Shown here: positions 53,813 through 61,985 of the stretch, in pieces
How the letters are laid out: every line of letters starts with the position of its first letter
Position numbering within the stretch: the stretch's first letter is position 1
NCBI GenBank assembly: GCA_964471915.1
Contig: CAYYID010000003.1
Location: 92,808-156,807 of the forward strand
Direction of reading: 5' to 3'
DNA length: 64,000 nt
From: JAIEPW01 sp964471915
Lineage (GTDB): Bacteria > Acidobacteriota > Terriglobia > Bryobacterales > Bryobacteraceae
Notes under the pieces: generated by a model
Database searches by the model: none
Seen by the model: the letters and a program-made list of their open reading frames with translations, nothing else
What the model was told of the DNA's origin: nothing
Translations under genes and position numbers: made by a program

Positions 53813-54674
53813 TCTGATCCTGCTGGCGGCGGCGCTCGGCGCCGCCGCCCAGACTCTCCCCCAAGGGTTCGCGGGCAGCGACACGTGCGCGGGCTGCCAC
53901 GACGAAGTCTCCACTGGGTTCAAGGCGAACGCGCACGTCCGCCTGGACAAGAAGAACCGTTTTTCGAAGACCGAGAACCTGGCGTGCGAATCCTGCCACG
54001 GCCGCGGGACCGAGCATGCCGAAGGCGGCGGCGACAAGACCAAGATCTTTGTCCCCACCTCCGCCACGCGCCAGCGCACCAACGAGAACTGCCTTACCTG
54101 CCACGTCAACAGCGAAACCAAGCGCGGCCGCCTGCTGGGGTCGCACGACCGGGCGGCGCTGGCCTGTACCGATTGCCACACGATCCACAAGCCGGCCGCG
54201 CGCGGCCTGCTGGCGAAGGACTCGACGGAGCAGTGTTCGGGCTGCCACACCGCCGTGCGCGCGTCTTTCAACCGGCCGTTCCGCCACAAGCTGCGGGAGA
54301 AAGCGATCGCCTGCGTCGATTGCCACAATCCGCACGGCAACCCCGCGCCGGCGCACTTCGAGCGGATCGCCGCGAACGAGCTGAGTTGCATCCGCTGCCA
54401 TTCCGACAAGCGCGGTCCGTTCCCGTTCGAGCACGCCCCGGTGAAGCTGGAGCCGTGCTCCAGTTGCCATGAGCCGCACGGCTCGGCGAATCCGCGCATG
54501 CTGACGCGGCACACCGTGCAGCAGCAGTGTCTGGAGTGTCACGCCGGCACCCTCGGCAATCTGGGAGGCGTGCCGCCGGCGTTCCACGATGTGCGCAGCG
54601 CCCGGTACCAGAGCTGCACTTCGTGCCACACGAAGATCCACGGCTCCTACGTGAGCAAAGGATTGCTGCGATGA
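53802..54674 (+). CDS. DmsE/MtrA-type periplasmic decahaem cytochrome c
   Basis: A 290-residue cytochrome with a signal peptide (about 1-16) and ten CxxCH motifs evenly spread: CAGCH, CESCH, CLTCH, CTDCH, CSGCH, CVDCH, CIRCH, CSSCH, CLECH, CTSCH. The size and haem number match DmsE/MtrA, the cytochrome that threads through the porin to pass electrons across the outer membrane. It ends in KIHGSYVSKGLLR and overlaps the porin gene by four bases (ATGA), consistent with a stoichiometric complex. Confidence 0.92.
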   Translation: MRVSLILLAAALGAAAQTLPQGFAGSDTCAGCHDEVSTGFKANAHVRLDKKNRFSKTENLACESCHGRGTEHAEGGGDKTKIFVPTSATRQRTNENCLTCHVNSETKRGRLLGSHDRAALACTDCHTIHKPAARGLLAKDSTEQCSGCHTAVRASFNRPFRHKLREKAIACVDCHNPHGNPAPAHFERIAANELSCIRCHSDKRGPFPFEHAPVKLEPCSSCHEPHGSANPRMLTRHTVQQQCLECHAGTLGNLGGVPPAFHDVRSARYQSCTSCHTKIHGSYVSKGLLR

Positions 54675-56635
54675 GGTTCCTGATACTCGGTCTGGCGGCG
54701 GCGCTGCTCGCGCAGGATCCTCCGAAGGCCGATCCGCCGAAGGACAAGCCGGAACAAAAGGCCGCGGACGCCACGAAAGATGCGGGCAAGGCCACGAGCG
54801 ACTACACGATCGACGGCGAACTCGACATCCGGTACCGCTTCACCGGCGATCTCAAGGGCAACGAAGGCGTGTACCGGTCGGTGGTGAACCTCGGCGAAGG
54901 GCCCCGCCTGTTCGGCGGGCGGCTCCGCTACGCCTCGCCCGGCAGTAAGACGCTCGACCTGCTCGAGATCTCGGCCACCGGCTGGGGCGGCGACCCGTGG
55001 GTTTCGACGCGCGTGGACGGCCGGCGCAACGGAGTCTACGAGTTCTCCATCGACTACCGGAACGTAGCGTACTTCAATAACCTGCCGGCATTTGCGAATC
55101 CGCTGTTGGGGCAGGGCGTCCTGTTCAGCCAGCGGGCGTATGACACGAAGCTCCGCCAGATCGACGGCGAGCTGCGGCTGTTCCCGAGCGCGCGCTTCTC
55201 GCCGTACTTCGCCTTCGGGCGCGGGATGCAGAACGGTTCCGGCATCACCGGCTTTGTGACCGAGGGCAACGAATACCCCGTCGGTTCCCTGTTCGACTCG
55301 GCGCAGAACGTGTACCGCGGCGGCACGCGGATCCAGATGTCGCGCCTGACGCTGACGCTCGAGATGGGCTACACCACGTTCGCCGACGACCAGCAGATCG
55401 GCTACACGGGCATCAACACGGGCAACCGGCTCACCCCTTATCTCGGCCGGGACCTGCGGCTGTTCAACGCGCAGCAGCGCTACGCTATCGAGGGCAACGG
55501 CCCGTTCGCGCGCGCCATCGTGCAGGCGCGCCCCTGGAACTGGCTGTCCGTCACCGGCCAGTTCACCTGGATGCAGCCGCGGATCGACGTGCGCCACGCG
55601 CTGAGCGGCACGGGCGTCTTCGTCTCCAGCACGACGCTGGCCCCGTACAATGTTTTCACGCAGGCCACTTTGGGGCAGGCCCTGCGCCCGTATCCTTCCG
55701 GGAACGTCAGCGTCGAGATCGCGCCACTGAAACGTTTCCGGATCCTGCAGACGTGGTCGACGGACCGTTTCCATGTGTCGGGCAACGCGGCGGTCACCAC
55801 CCAGACGGTCGGCTCGCCGCAGAACCTGGTCTACGACAACCGCCTTTTGCTGAACTACAACCGTTGGGAAGTGCTGGCCATCTACGAGTTGACGCCGCAA
55901 GTGAGCCTGCGCGGTGGTTACCGCTATGTGTGGGGCAACGCCCAGACGCCCGGCGCGTCGTTCCCGCTCGCCTCCAGCAACCGCGCGGAATTGAAAAATC
56001 CGGTCGCCCTGGCCGGCGGCACCGTACGTTTCGGCGGACGGCTGACGGGCTCGTTCGACTATGAAGGCTCCCCCGGCGACGTGAACTTCTTCCGCACTTC
56101 GCTGCTGCGGTACCACAAGGGGCGCGGGCAGGTCCGGTACCGGTTCACTTCCTCGCTGGCGGCGAACTTCACGTACAACATTCTCGACAACCAGAACCCG
56201 AACCCGGCGATCGGCCTGGCGGCACGCACCCAGAGCGCCAGCGGCGGCCTCTCGTGGTCCCCGAACGACGGCAAGCGGGTGACGGTGCTCGGCGAGTACA
56301 GCTACGCTTCGTGGCGCAGCGACATCACTTCGATCTCGCTGCCGTTCCTGGGCCGCGACCTGCTCCGTTACCGCGACTTCGGCCACCACGCCAACGCGCT
56401 GGTCGACGTGCGGCTGGTGAAGAACGCCCGGGTGAACTTCGGGGGCGCCTTCTCCCGCAATAACGGCAGCCTGCCCACACGGCTCTACCAGCCGCAGGCG
56501 GGGCTGAGCGTGCCGTTGTACAAGCGGACCTCGCTGGTCGGGGAATGGCGCTACTTCGGCTTCTCGACGTTGCCGCGGAATATCCAGTTCTTCCAACGGC
56601 ACGTATTTTCGACCGGGCTGCGCATCGGCCTCTGA
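54671..56635 (+). CDS. MtrB/PioB-like outer-membrane beta-barrel porin
   Basis: A 654-residue protein with a signal peptide (about 1-15), a charged Pro/Lys/Asp-rich stretch, then alternating strands throughout with aromatic girdles, ending in a strand terminated by phenylalanine-rich RHVFSTGLRIGL. The size fits the 26-strand MtrB family porins that hold an MtrA-type cytochrome. The CxxC near the N-terminus of Shewanella MtrB is not present. By position between the periplasmic and surface cytochromes it is the predicted conduit. Similarity is by pattern and context, as such barrels diverge strongly. Confidence 0.85.
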   Translation: MRFLILGLAAALLAQDPPKADPPKDKPEQKAADATKDAGKATSDYTIDGELDIRYRFTGDLKGNEGVYRSVVNLGEGPRLFGGRLRYASPGSKTLDLLEISATGWGGDPWVSTRVDGRRNGVYEFSIDYRNVAYFNNLPAFANPLLGQGVLFSQRAYDTKLRQIDGELRLFPSARFSPYFAFGRGMQNGSGITGFVTEGNEYPVGSLFDSAQNVYRGGTRIQMSRLTLTLEMGYTTFADDQQIGYTGINTGNRLTPYLGRDLRLFNAQQRYAIEGNGPFARAIVQARPWNWLSVTGQFTWMQPRIDVRHALSGTGVFVSSTTLAPYNVFTQATLGQALRPYPSGNVSVEIAPLKRFRILQTWSTDRFHVSGNAAVTTQTVGSPQNLVYDNRLLLNYNRWEVLAIYELTPQVSLRGGYRYVWGNAQTPGASFPLASSNRAELKNPVALAGGTVRFGGRLTGSFDYEGSPGDVNFFRTSLLRYHKGRGQVRYRFTSSLAANFTYNILDNQNPNPAIGLAARTQSASGGLSWSPNDGKRVTVLGEYSYASWRSDITSISLPFLGRDLLRYRDFGHHANALVDVRLVKNARVNFGGAFSRNNGSLPTRLYQPQAGLSVPLYKRTSLVGEWRYFGFSTLPRNIQFFQRHVFSTGLRIGL

Positions 56636-56652
56636 CGTAGTATCCCTAGAGG

Positions 56653-58908
56653 ATGCTCGTCCGCATCCTGCCCGCCTTCGCCGCCGCCCTCGGCCTCTAC
56701 GCCCAGGGGACCCTCGCCGACTACCAGCGCTCATTCACGCTGGCCGAGCGCGTCCGCCAACTGGACCTCCAGCTTGCCGATCCCGCCACCCCCATCCACA
56801 AGACCAGCCGGTTCCTCTACCGCCGGACCATCGCCGGCGGGCACGAGTGGCTGGTCGCCGACGCGGCCACCGGCGCGAAGTCGTCGGCCTTCGACACCGC
56901 ACGTCTCGCCGCCGCGCTCGCCGCCGCTACCGGCGAGAAATTCGAAGCGCGCCGCCTGCCGCTCGCAAACGTCGCCTTCACGGAGGACCTCGCCGCTCTT
57001 GAGTTCGTGGCCGCGGACTCCCGCTGGAAGCTCACGCTCGCCAGCTACCTGCTCGAGAAGCAGCCGTCCCGCCGCGGCGACCCCGGACCGCTCCGCTCGC
57101 TGCCCGGGCCGCGCGTCGACGAGCTTGACCGCGCCCTGGCTTCGCCCGACGGCAAGCACGAGGTCCTGATACGGAACTTCAATGTCTGGGTCCGCGAGAA
57201 GAACGCCAAGGACGCCCGGCCGCTGAGCTTCGACGGTTCGGAGGGTAACTACTACGCGCTTTCGGCGAGCGCCTGGTCGCCCGATGCGCGGAAGCTCGCC
57301 GTGTACCGCGTGCGTCCCGGGCAGCGCCGGAAGATCGCCTACATCGAGTCCTCCCCCGGCGGCCAGGTGCAGCCCAGGAACTGGCTCACCGAGTACGCCA
57401 AGCCCGGCGACGCGCTCGACGTGCCGCGTCCGGTGCTGTTCGACGTGGCGGCGGGCAAGCGCTTCGAGGTGGACGCCGCGCTGTTCCCGAATCCCTACCT
57501 GCTGACGCGGATCGAGTGGCGCACGGACTCGCGGGCGTTCACCTTCGAGTACAACCAGCGCGGCCACCAGGTCTACCGCGTCATCGAGGTGGACGCCGCT
57601 ACCGGAGTGCCGCGCGCGCTGGTGAACGACGAGGCCGCCACGTTCTTCTGCTACTACTCTAAGCGCTTCCGCCACGACGTCTCCGACGGCCGGGAGGTCG
57701 TCTGGATGAGCGAGCGCGACGGCTGGAACCATCTCTATCTCGTGGATGGCGCTAGCGGCGCGGTGAAGAACCAGATCACGCGCGGCGAGTGGGTGGTGCG
57801 CTCCGTGGCGAAGGTGGACGACGCGAAACGGCAGATCTGGTTCGCCGCCAGCGGCATGCAGGCCGGCCGGGATCCCTATTACCGGCACTGGTTCCGCATC
57901 AACTTTGACGGCACGGGACTCACGCCGTTGACCACCGCTGACGCCGACCACGCGCTCGCCTTCAGCCACGACCTCCAATACTTCGTCGACACCTACTCGC
58001 GGCCCGACCAGCCGCCCGTCGCGGAACTGCGCCGCGCCGCGGACCTCTCGCTCGTCGCGACGCTCGAAACCGGACGCCGCGACCCCCTGCGCGACCTCGG
58101 CTGGCGCGCCCCGGAGGCGTTCTCCGCGCCGGGGCGCGACGGCCGCACGGCGATCTGGGGCTTGATCTACCGGCCCTCGAACTTCGACCCCGCGAAGAAA
58201 TATCCGGTGCTAGAGTACATCTACGCCGGGCCGCACGATTCCTTCGTGCCGAAGACCTTCTCCGCCGCGCACCCCATGCAGCAGATGGCCGAACTCGGCT
58301 TCGTCGTCGTCCAGATCGACGGCATGGGCACCTCGAACCGCTCGAAGGCCTTCCACGACGTCGCCTGGAAGAACATCGGCGACGCCGGATTTCCGGACCG
58401 CATCCTCTGGCACAAAGCCGCGGCCGCGAAGTTCCCCTGGTACGACCTCTCGCGCCTCGGCATCTACGGCCATTCGGCCGGCGGGCAGAACTCGCTGGGC
58501 GCGCTGCTCTTCCACGGCGATTTCTACAAGGCGGCGGCGTCCTCGGCGGGTTGCCACGACAACCGCATGGACAAGATCTCCTGGAACGAGCAATGGATGG
58601 GCTGGCCCGTGGGGCCGGAGTACGCGGCGAGTTCGAACGTCGAGCACGCGGCGAAGCTGCAGGGGCGGTTGCTGCTCGCGGTCGGGGAGCTGGATACGAA
58701 CGTCGATCCCGCTTCCACCCTCCAGGTGGTGAACGCGCTGATCCAGGCCAACAAGACCTTCGATCTGCTGTTCCTGCCGGGCCGCAACCACGGCGGCTGG
58801 GGCGACTACTGGGATCGCAAGCGCGCGGACTTCTTCGTCCGGGAACTGCTGGGCGTCGCGCCGCCGGATTGGAACACTACCGCTCCGCCGGGCGCCGCCA
58901 CGCCCTAG
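56653..58908 (+). CDS. S9-family dipeptidyl-peptidase IV-like peptidase
   Basis: A 751-residue exported serine peptidase. An N-terminal signal (about 1-18) is followed by a beta-propeller-like DPPIV domain and a C-terminal hydrolase domain. The catalytic triad is visible: Ser608 in YGHSAGGQNS, Asp681 in GELDTNVDP and His713 in PGRNHGGWG. It probably releases N-terminal dipeptides from peptides in the periplasm. It follows the porin gene by 17 bases and is read in the same direction, but is not functionally linked to it as far as sequence shows. Confidence 0.92.
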   Translation: MLVRILPAFAAALGLYAQGTLADYQRSFTLAERVRQLDLQLADPATPIHKTSRFLYRRTIAGGHEWLVADAATGAKSSAFDTARLAAALAAATGEKFEARRLPLANVAFTEDLAALEFVAADSRWKLTLASYLLEKQPSRRGDPGPLRSLPGPRVDELDRALASPDGKHEVLIRNFNVWVREKNAKDARPLSFDGSEGNYYALSASAWSPDARKLAVYRVRPGQRRKIAYIESSPGGQVQPRNWLTEYAKPGDALDVPRPVLFDVAAGKRFEVDAALFPNPYLLTRIEWRTDSRAFTFEYNQRGHQVYRVIEVDAATGVPRALVNDEAATFFCYYSKRFRHDVSDGREVVWMSERDGWNHLYLVDGASGAVKNQITRGEWVVRSVAKVDDAKRQIWFAASGMQAGRDPYYRHWFRINFDGTGLTPLTTADADHALAFSHDLQYFVDTYSRPDQPPVAELRRAADLSLVATLETGRRDPLRDLGWRAPEAFSAPGRDGRTAIWGLIYRPSNFDPAKKYPVLEYIYAGPHDSFVPKTFSAAHPMQQMAELGFVVVQIDGMGTSNRSKAFHDVAWKNIGDAGFPDRILWHKAAAAKFPWYDLSRLGIYGHSAGGQNSLGALLFHGDFYKAAASSAGCHDNRMDKISWNEQWMGWPVGPEYAASSNVEHAAKLQGRLLLAVGELDTNVDPASTLQVVNALIQANKTFDLLFLPGRNHGGWGDYWDRKRADFFVRELLGVAPPDWNTTAPPGAATP

Positions 58909-61392
58909 TCAGTTGCCGCAGCGCGCCGCCTGGCGCCGCATGTCCTCGAAGGACGCCAGCGCGTCCCCAAACAGCGCCGTCGCCTGGTTCGCGTTGGTGT
59001 AGACCTGCAGGGCGCGGCGGAACCAGCGGCACGCTTCGGCGCGCCGGCCCGCCGCGGCGAAGTCCTCGCCGATCTGCTGGTAGTGGCCCGCCGTTTCAAG
59101 ACCCGCTTCTCCGGCGTCGGGTCCCGTCTTGCGCAGCGCAATCGCCTCCTCATGCATGGGCACAGCGATGGCAAACTCGCCTTTCAGCGCGCGCAGGTGT
59201 CCCAGGCGCTGCAGCGTCGCCGCCAGGGAGCGGCGGGCCCGGGCGTCCTTGGGATCCTGCTGCATCAGCTCCCGGCGGATCGGCAGGGCGCGTTCGTACT
59301 GCGCGATCGCCTCGTCGTAGCGCTTCAGTTGTCCGAGGGCGAACCCGTAGTCGCTGACGCTGAACGTATAGTCCATTCGCGTTTGCGGGTTGGCCGGATT
59401 CTTCTTGAGCAGCGCGCCGTCGATTTCGGCCGCACGGCTCAGGTGCTGGAGGGCTTCATCGTAGTTCTTCAGCCGGCCATAAAGCGATCCCAGCGTCTTG
59501 TGCGCCAGCGCCACATTGCGCTTGCTGGTGTCGGTGCCCGTGCGCCTCTCGACCTCCAGAAAGATCTCGAGGATCCGCTGGCGCACCGGCAGGGCCGCCT
59601 GGTAGTCCCCTTTCCCCGTCAGCGACGCCGCGACGTCCCAAAGCGCCGATCCAAGAGCGGTCGCGACCCGCGTGTTGGCCGGGTCCGAGGCGTGGGCGGA
59701 TTCCAGCAGTTCCGCCGCCTTCCGGCTCAACTCCAAACCCTCGGCCTCCTTGCGGCTGCCCTCGCTGAGCCGCCCGTAGATCGCGGCGAGGTCTACCCGG
59801 CTGGTCACGCTCGGATCGGCTTTATACACCTGCTCCAGGATCGCGCGGGCTTTCTCGTAGTTGCGCTGCGCCCCCGCTCCGTCACCCAGATTCGCTTCTC
59901 CTGACCGTCCCAGCACATCGCCCACCCGGCGGTACGCCGCGGCCAGTTCTCGCTGCAGCCCGATATCTCCGGCCGCCTCCGCCGCCAGGCTGTCGAAATA
60001 CTCGAGCGCCTTGCGGACCACCAGCGCGCGCGTCTCCGTCGACCCGGGCAGCTTCGCCACCGAGTCGTGGAACTCGAACAGGAAGGCGTTTGCCAGCTTC
60101 CGGACGTCATTGAACCGCCGCTCCGCGCGTGCCCGTTCCGCGCGCGCGATGCGGGCCTCGCGCACCGCCGCCACCGTCCCGCCGATCAATCCGAGCGCGG
60201 CCAGCGCCGCCGCCGCCACCATCACGCGGTTGCGCTGCACGAACTTCTCCGCGCGGTAGCGGAACGAGTCGCCGCGCGCTTTCACGGGCGCGCCGTAGAG
60301 GTAGCGCCACAGGTCTTCGGACAAGGCGCCCGCGGAAGCGTAGCGCCGCCGCGGGTCCTTGCGCAGCGCCATCAGGATGATGTTGTCCAGGTCCCCGGCC
60401 AGTTTGCGCCGCAGCCGGTCCGGACGTCCTTCGCGCGGCTCGGCGAGTTCCTGCGCGGTGGCCGTGTCGCCCGGCCGCCGCACCACGCTCGACGGACGCT
60501 CCGGCTCCACCTCGCACACTACCAGCGCTGCCTCCGCCGGAGCGCGCGTTGTCAGCTTGTAAGGACGGTGTCCGGTCAGCAACTCGTACAGGATCACGCC
60601 GAGCGAGTACGTGTCCGAAGCCGTGGTGATCGGCTCGCCGCGCACTTGTTCCGGACTCGCGTACTCGGGCGTCATCATGCGCACCACGGTCATGGTTTGC
60701 TGCGGCGCGTGATCGTCCAGTAGCTTCGCGATCCCGAAGTCCAGCAGCTTCGGCTCCCCGTTCGCGCCCACCAGGATGTTCGAAGGCTTCAGGTCCCGGT
60801 GCACGATCAGGTTCTGGTGCGCGTACTCCACCGCGTCGCACACCTTGCGGAAGATCTTCACGCGCTCCACGGTGGAGTACTTGTGCCGGTCGCAATACTC
60901 GTCGAGCGGCTCGCCCTCCACCAGTTCCATGACGAAGTAGGGCAGACCGGAAGGGGTGGTGCCGCCGTCGAGGATCCGGGCCACGTTGGGATGATCCAGG
61001 CGCGCCAGAATCGCCCGCTCCGCGTGGAAGCGCCGGACGATCAGCTCCGTGTCCATGCCGCGCTTGAGGACCTTGACGGCCACCTGGCGCTCATAGACAG
61101 CGTCGTCGCGCTCGGCGCGGTAGACCGCGCCCATGCCGCCGTCTCCGATATGCCCGGTGATGCGGTAGGCCCCCAGCGTCTCGCCGATCAGGGATTCCTC
61201 GGGCATGGCCAGCGAGGCCGGATCCAGGAAGTCGCCCGAATCGTCGTGCGCGGCCAGCAGCGAATCGACCTCGGCGCGCAGGTCGGCGCGTTCCCCGCAG
61301 GCTTCGCTCAGGTAACCCGGACGTTCGGAGGGGGGCAGCGCGAGGGCGCTATTCAGGATCTCCTTGACGATCTGCCAGTCCGCCGTGTTCAC
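58909..61392 (-). CDS. Serine/threonine protein kinase with C-terminal TPR repeats
   Basis: An 827-residue membrane kinase. Residues 75-350 form a PknB-type kinase: glycine loop HIGDGGMGAVY, catalytic AVKVLK, HRDLKPSNI, LDFGIAKLL and APE-like TPEYASPEQVRGEP. A membrane helix (VMVAAAALAALGLIGGTVAAV, about 405-425) is followed by a long extracytoplasmic TPR region of about 400 residues. The GTG start overlaps the sigma-factor stop by four bases (GTGA), so kinase and ECF factor are coupled, a frequent acidobacterial signalling layout. It may control the sigma factor. Confidence 0.92.
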   Translation of the reverse strand: MNTADWQIVKEILNSALALPPSERPGYLSEACGERADLRAEVDSLLAAHDDSGDFLDPASLAMPEESLIGETLGAYRITGHIGDGGMGAVYRAERDDAVYERQVAVKVLKRGMDTELIVRRFHAERAILARLDHPNVARILDGGTTPSGLPYFVMELVEGEPLDEYCDRHKYSTVERVKIFRKVCDAVEYAHQNLIVHRDLKPSNILVGANGEPKLLDFGIAKLLDDHAPQQTMTVVRMMTPEYASPEQVRGEPITTASDTYSLGVILYELLTGHRPYKLTTRAPAEAALVVCEVEPERPSSVVRRPGDTATAQELAEPREGRPDRLRRKLAGDLDNIILMALRKDPRRRYASAGALSEDLWRYLYGAPVKARGDSFRYRAEKFVQRNRVMVAAAALAALGLIGGTVAAVREARIARAERARAERRFNDVRKLANAFLFEFHDSVAKLPGSTETRALVVRKALEYFDSLAAEAAGDIGLQRELAAAYRRVGDVLGRSGEANLGDGAGAQRNYEKARAILEQVYKADPSVTSRVDLAAIYGRLSEGSRKEAEGLELSRKAAELLESAHASDPANTRVATALGSALWDVAASLTGKGDYQAALPVRQRILEIFLEVERRTGTDTSKRNVALAHKTLGSLYGRLKNYDEALQHLSRAAEIDGALLKKNPANPQTRMDYTFSVSDYGFALGQLKRYDEAIAQYERALPIRRELMQQDPKDARARRSLAATLQRLGHLRALKGEFAIAVPMHEEAIALRKTGPDAGEAGLETAGHYQQIGEDFAAAGRRAEACRWFRRALQVYTNANQATALFGDALASFEDMRRQAARCGN

Positions 61393-61970
61393 TCGCCGCC
61401 GCTCCGGGGCGGCTCGCCGCGCGACAGCTCCCGGAACAGCCACGCTTTCGCGGTGTTCCAATCGCGCTTCACCGTGGCCGGCGAGATGCCCACTACTTCG
61501 GCCGTTTCCTCGATGGTCAGGCCCGTGAAGAACCGCAGTTCGACGATCCGGGCCTGCTGCGGATCCAGATTCGCCAAGCCGTTGAGGGCGTCGTCCAGCG
61601 CGACCAGATCGAGGTCCCGCTTCTGTTCCGCGCCCAATGCGTCGTCCAGTGCCAGCGTGTAGGCGCCGCCGCCGCGCTTGGCGGTCTGGTGCGCGCGCGC
61701 ATGGTCCACCAGGATCCGGCGAATCATCTGCGACGCGACTCCGAAAAAGTGCGCGCGGTTCTGCCACCGCACGTCCCGCTGGTCGATCAGCCGCAGAAAC
61801 GCCTCGTGCACCAGGGCCGTGCTCTGCAGCGTATGGTCCTTGCGTTCGCGCTGCAGGTAGTAATTCGCCAGCCGCCGCAGTTCGTTGTAGACCAGCGGCA
61901 TCAGCTCTTCGAGCGCGCCCTTGTCGCCTTCGCTCCAACGGACCAGGAGCCGGGTGACGTCGTCTGCCAC
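61389..61970 (-). CDS. ECF sigma factor, Sig-70_X6 type
   Basis: A 193-residue sigma-70-family factor with region 2 (TRLLVRWSEGDKGALEELMPLVY, core LANYYLQRERKDHTLQSTALVHEAFLRL), the RAHFFGVASQMIRRILVDHAR segment and region 4 helix-turn-helix (LRFFTGLTIEETAEVVGISPATVKRDWNTAKAWL). The pattern matches the TIGR02999 group common in Acidobacteria and Planctomycetes. GTG start. Coupled to the kinase by a four-base overlap; no obvious anti-sigma factor is present. Confidence 0.92.
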   Translation of the reverse strand: MADDVTRLLVRWSEGDKGALEELMPLVYNELRRLANYYLQRERKDHTLQSTALVHEAFLRLIDQRDVRWQNRAHFFGVASQMIRRILVDHARAHQTAKRGGGAYTLALDDALGAEQKRDLDLVALDDALNGLANLDPQQARIVELRFFTGLTIEETAEVVGISPATVKRDWNTAKAWLFRELSRGEPPRSGGE

Positions 61971-61985
61971 GGGTTTCAGTCTAGC

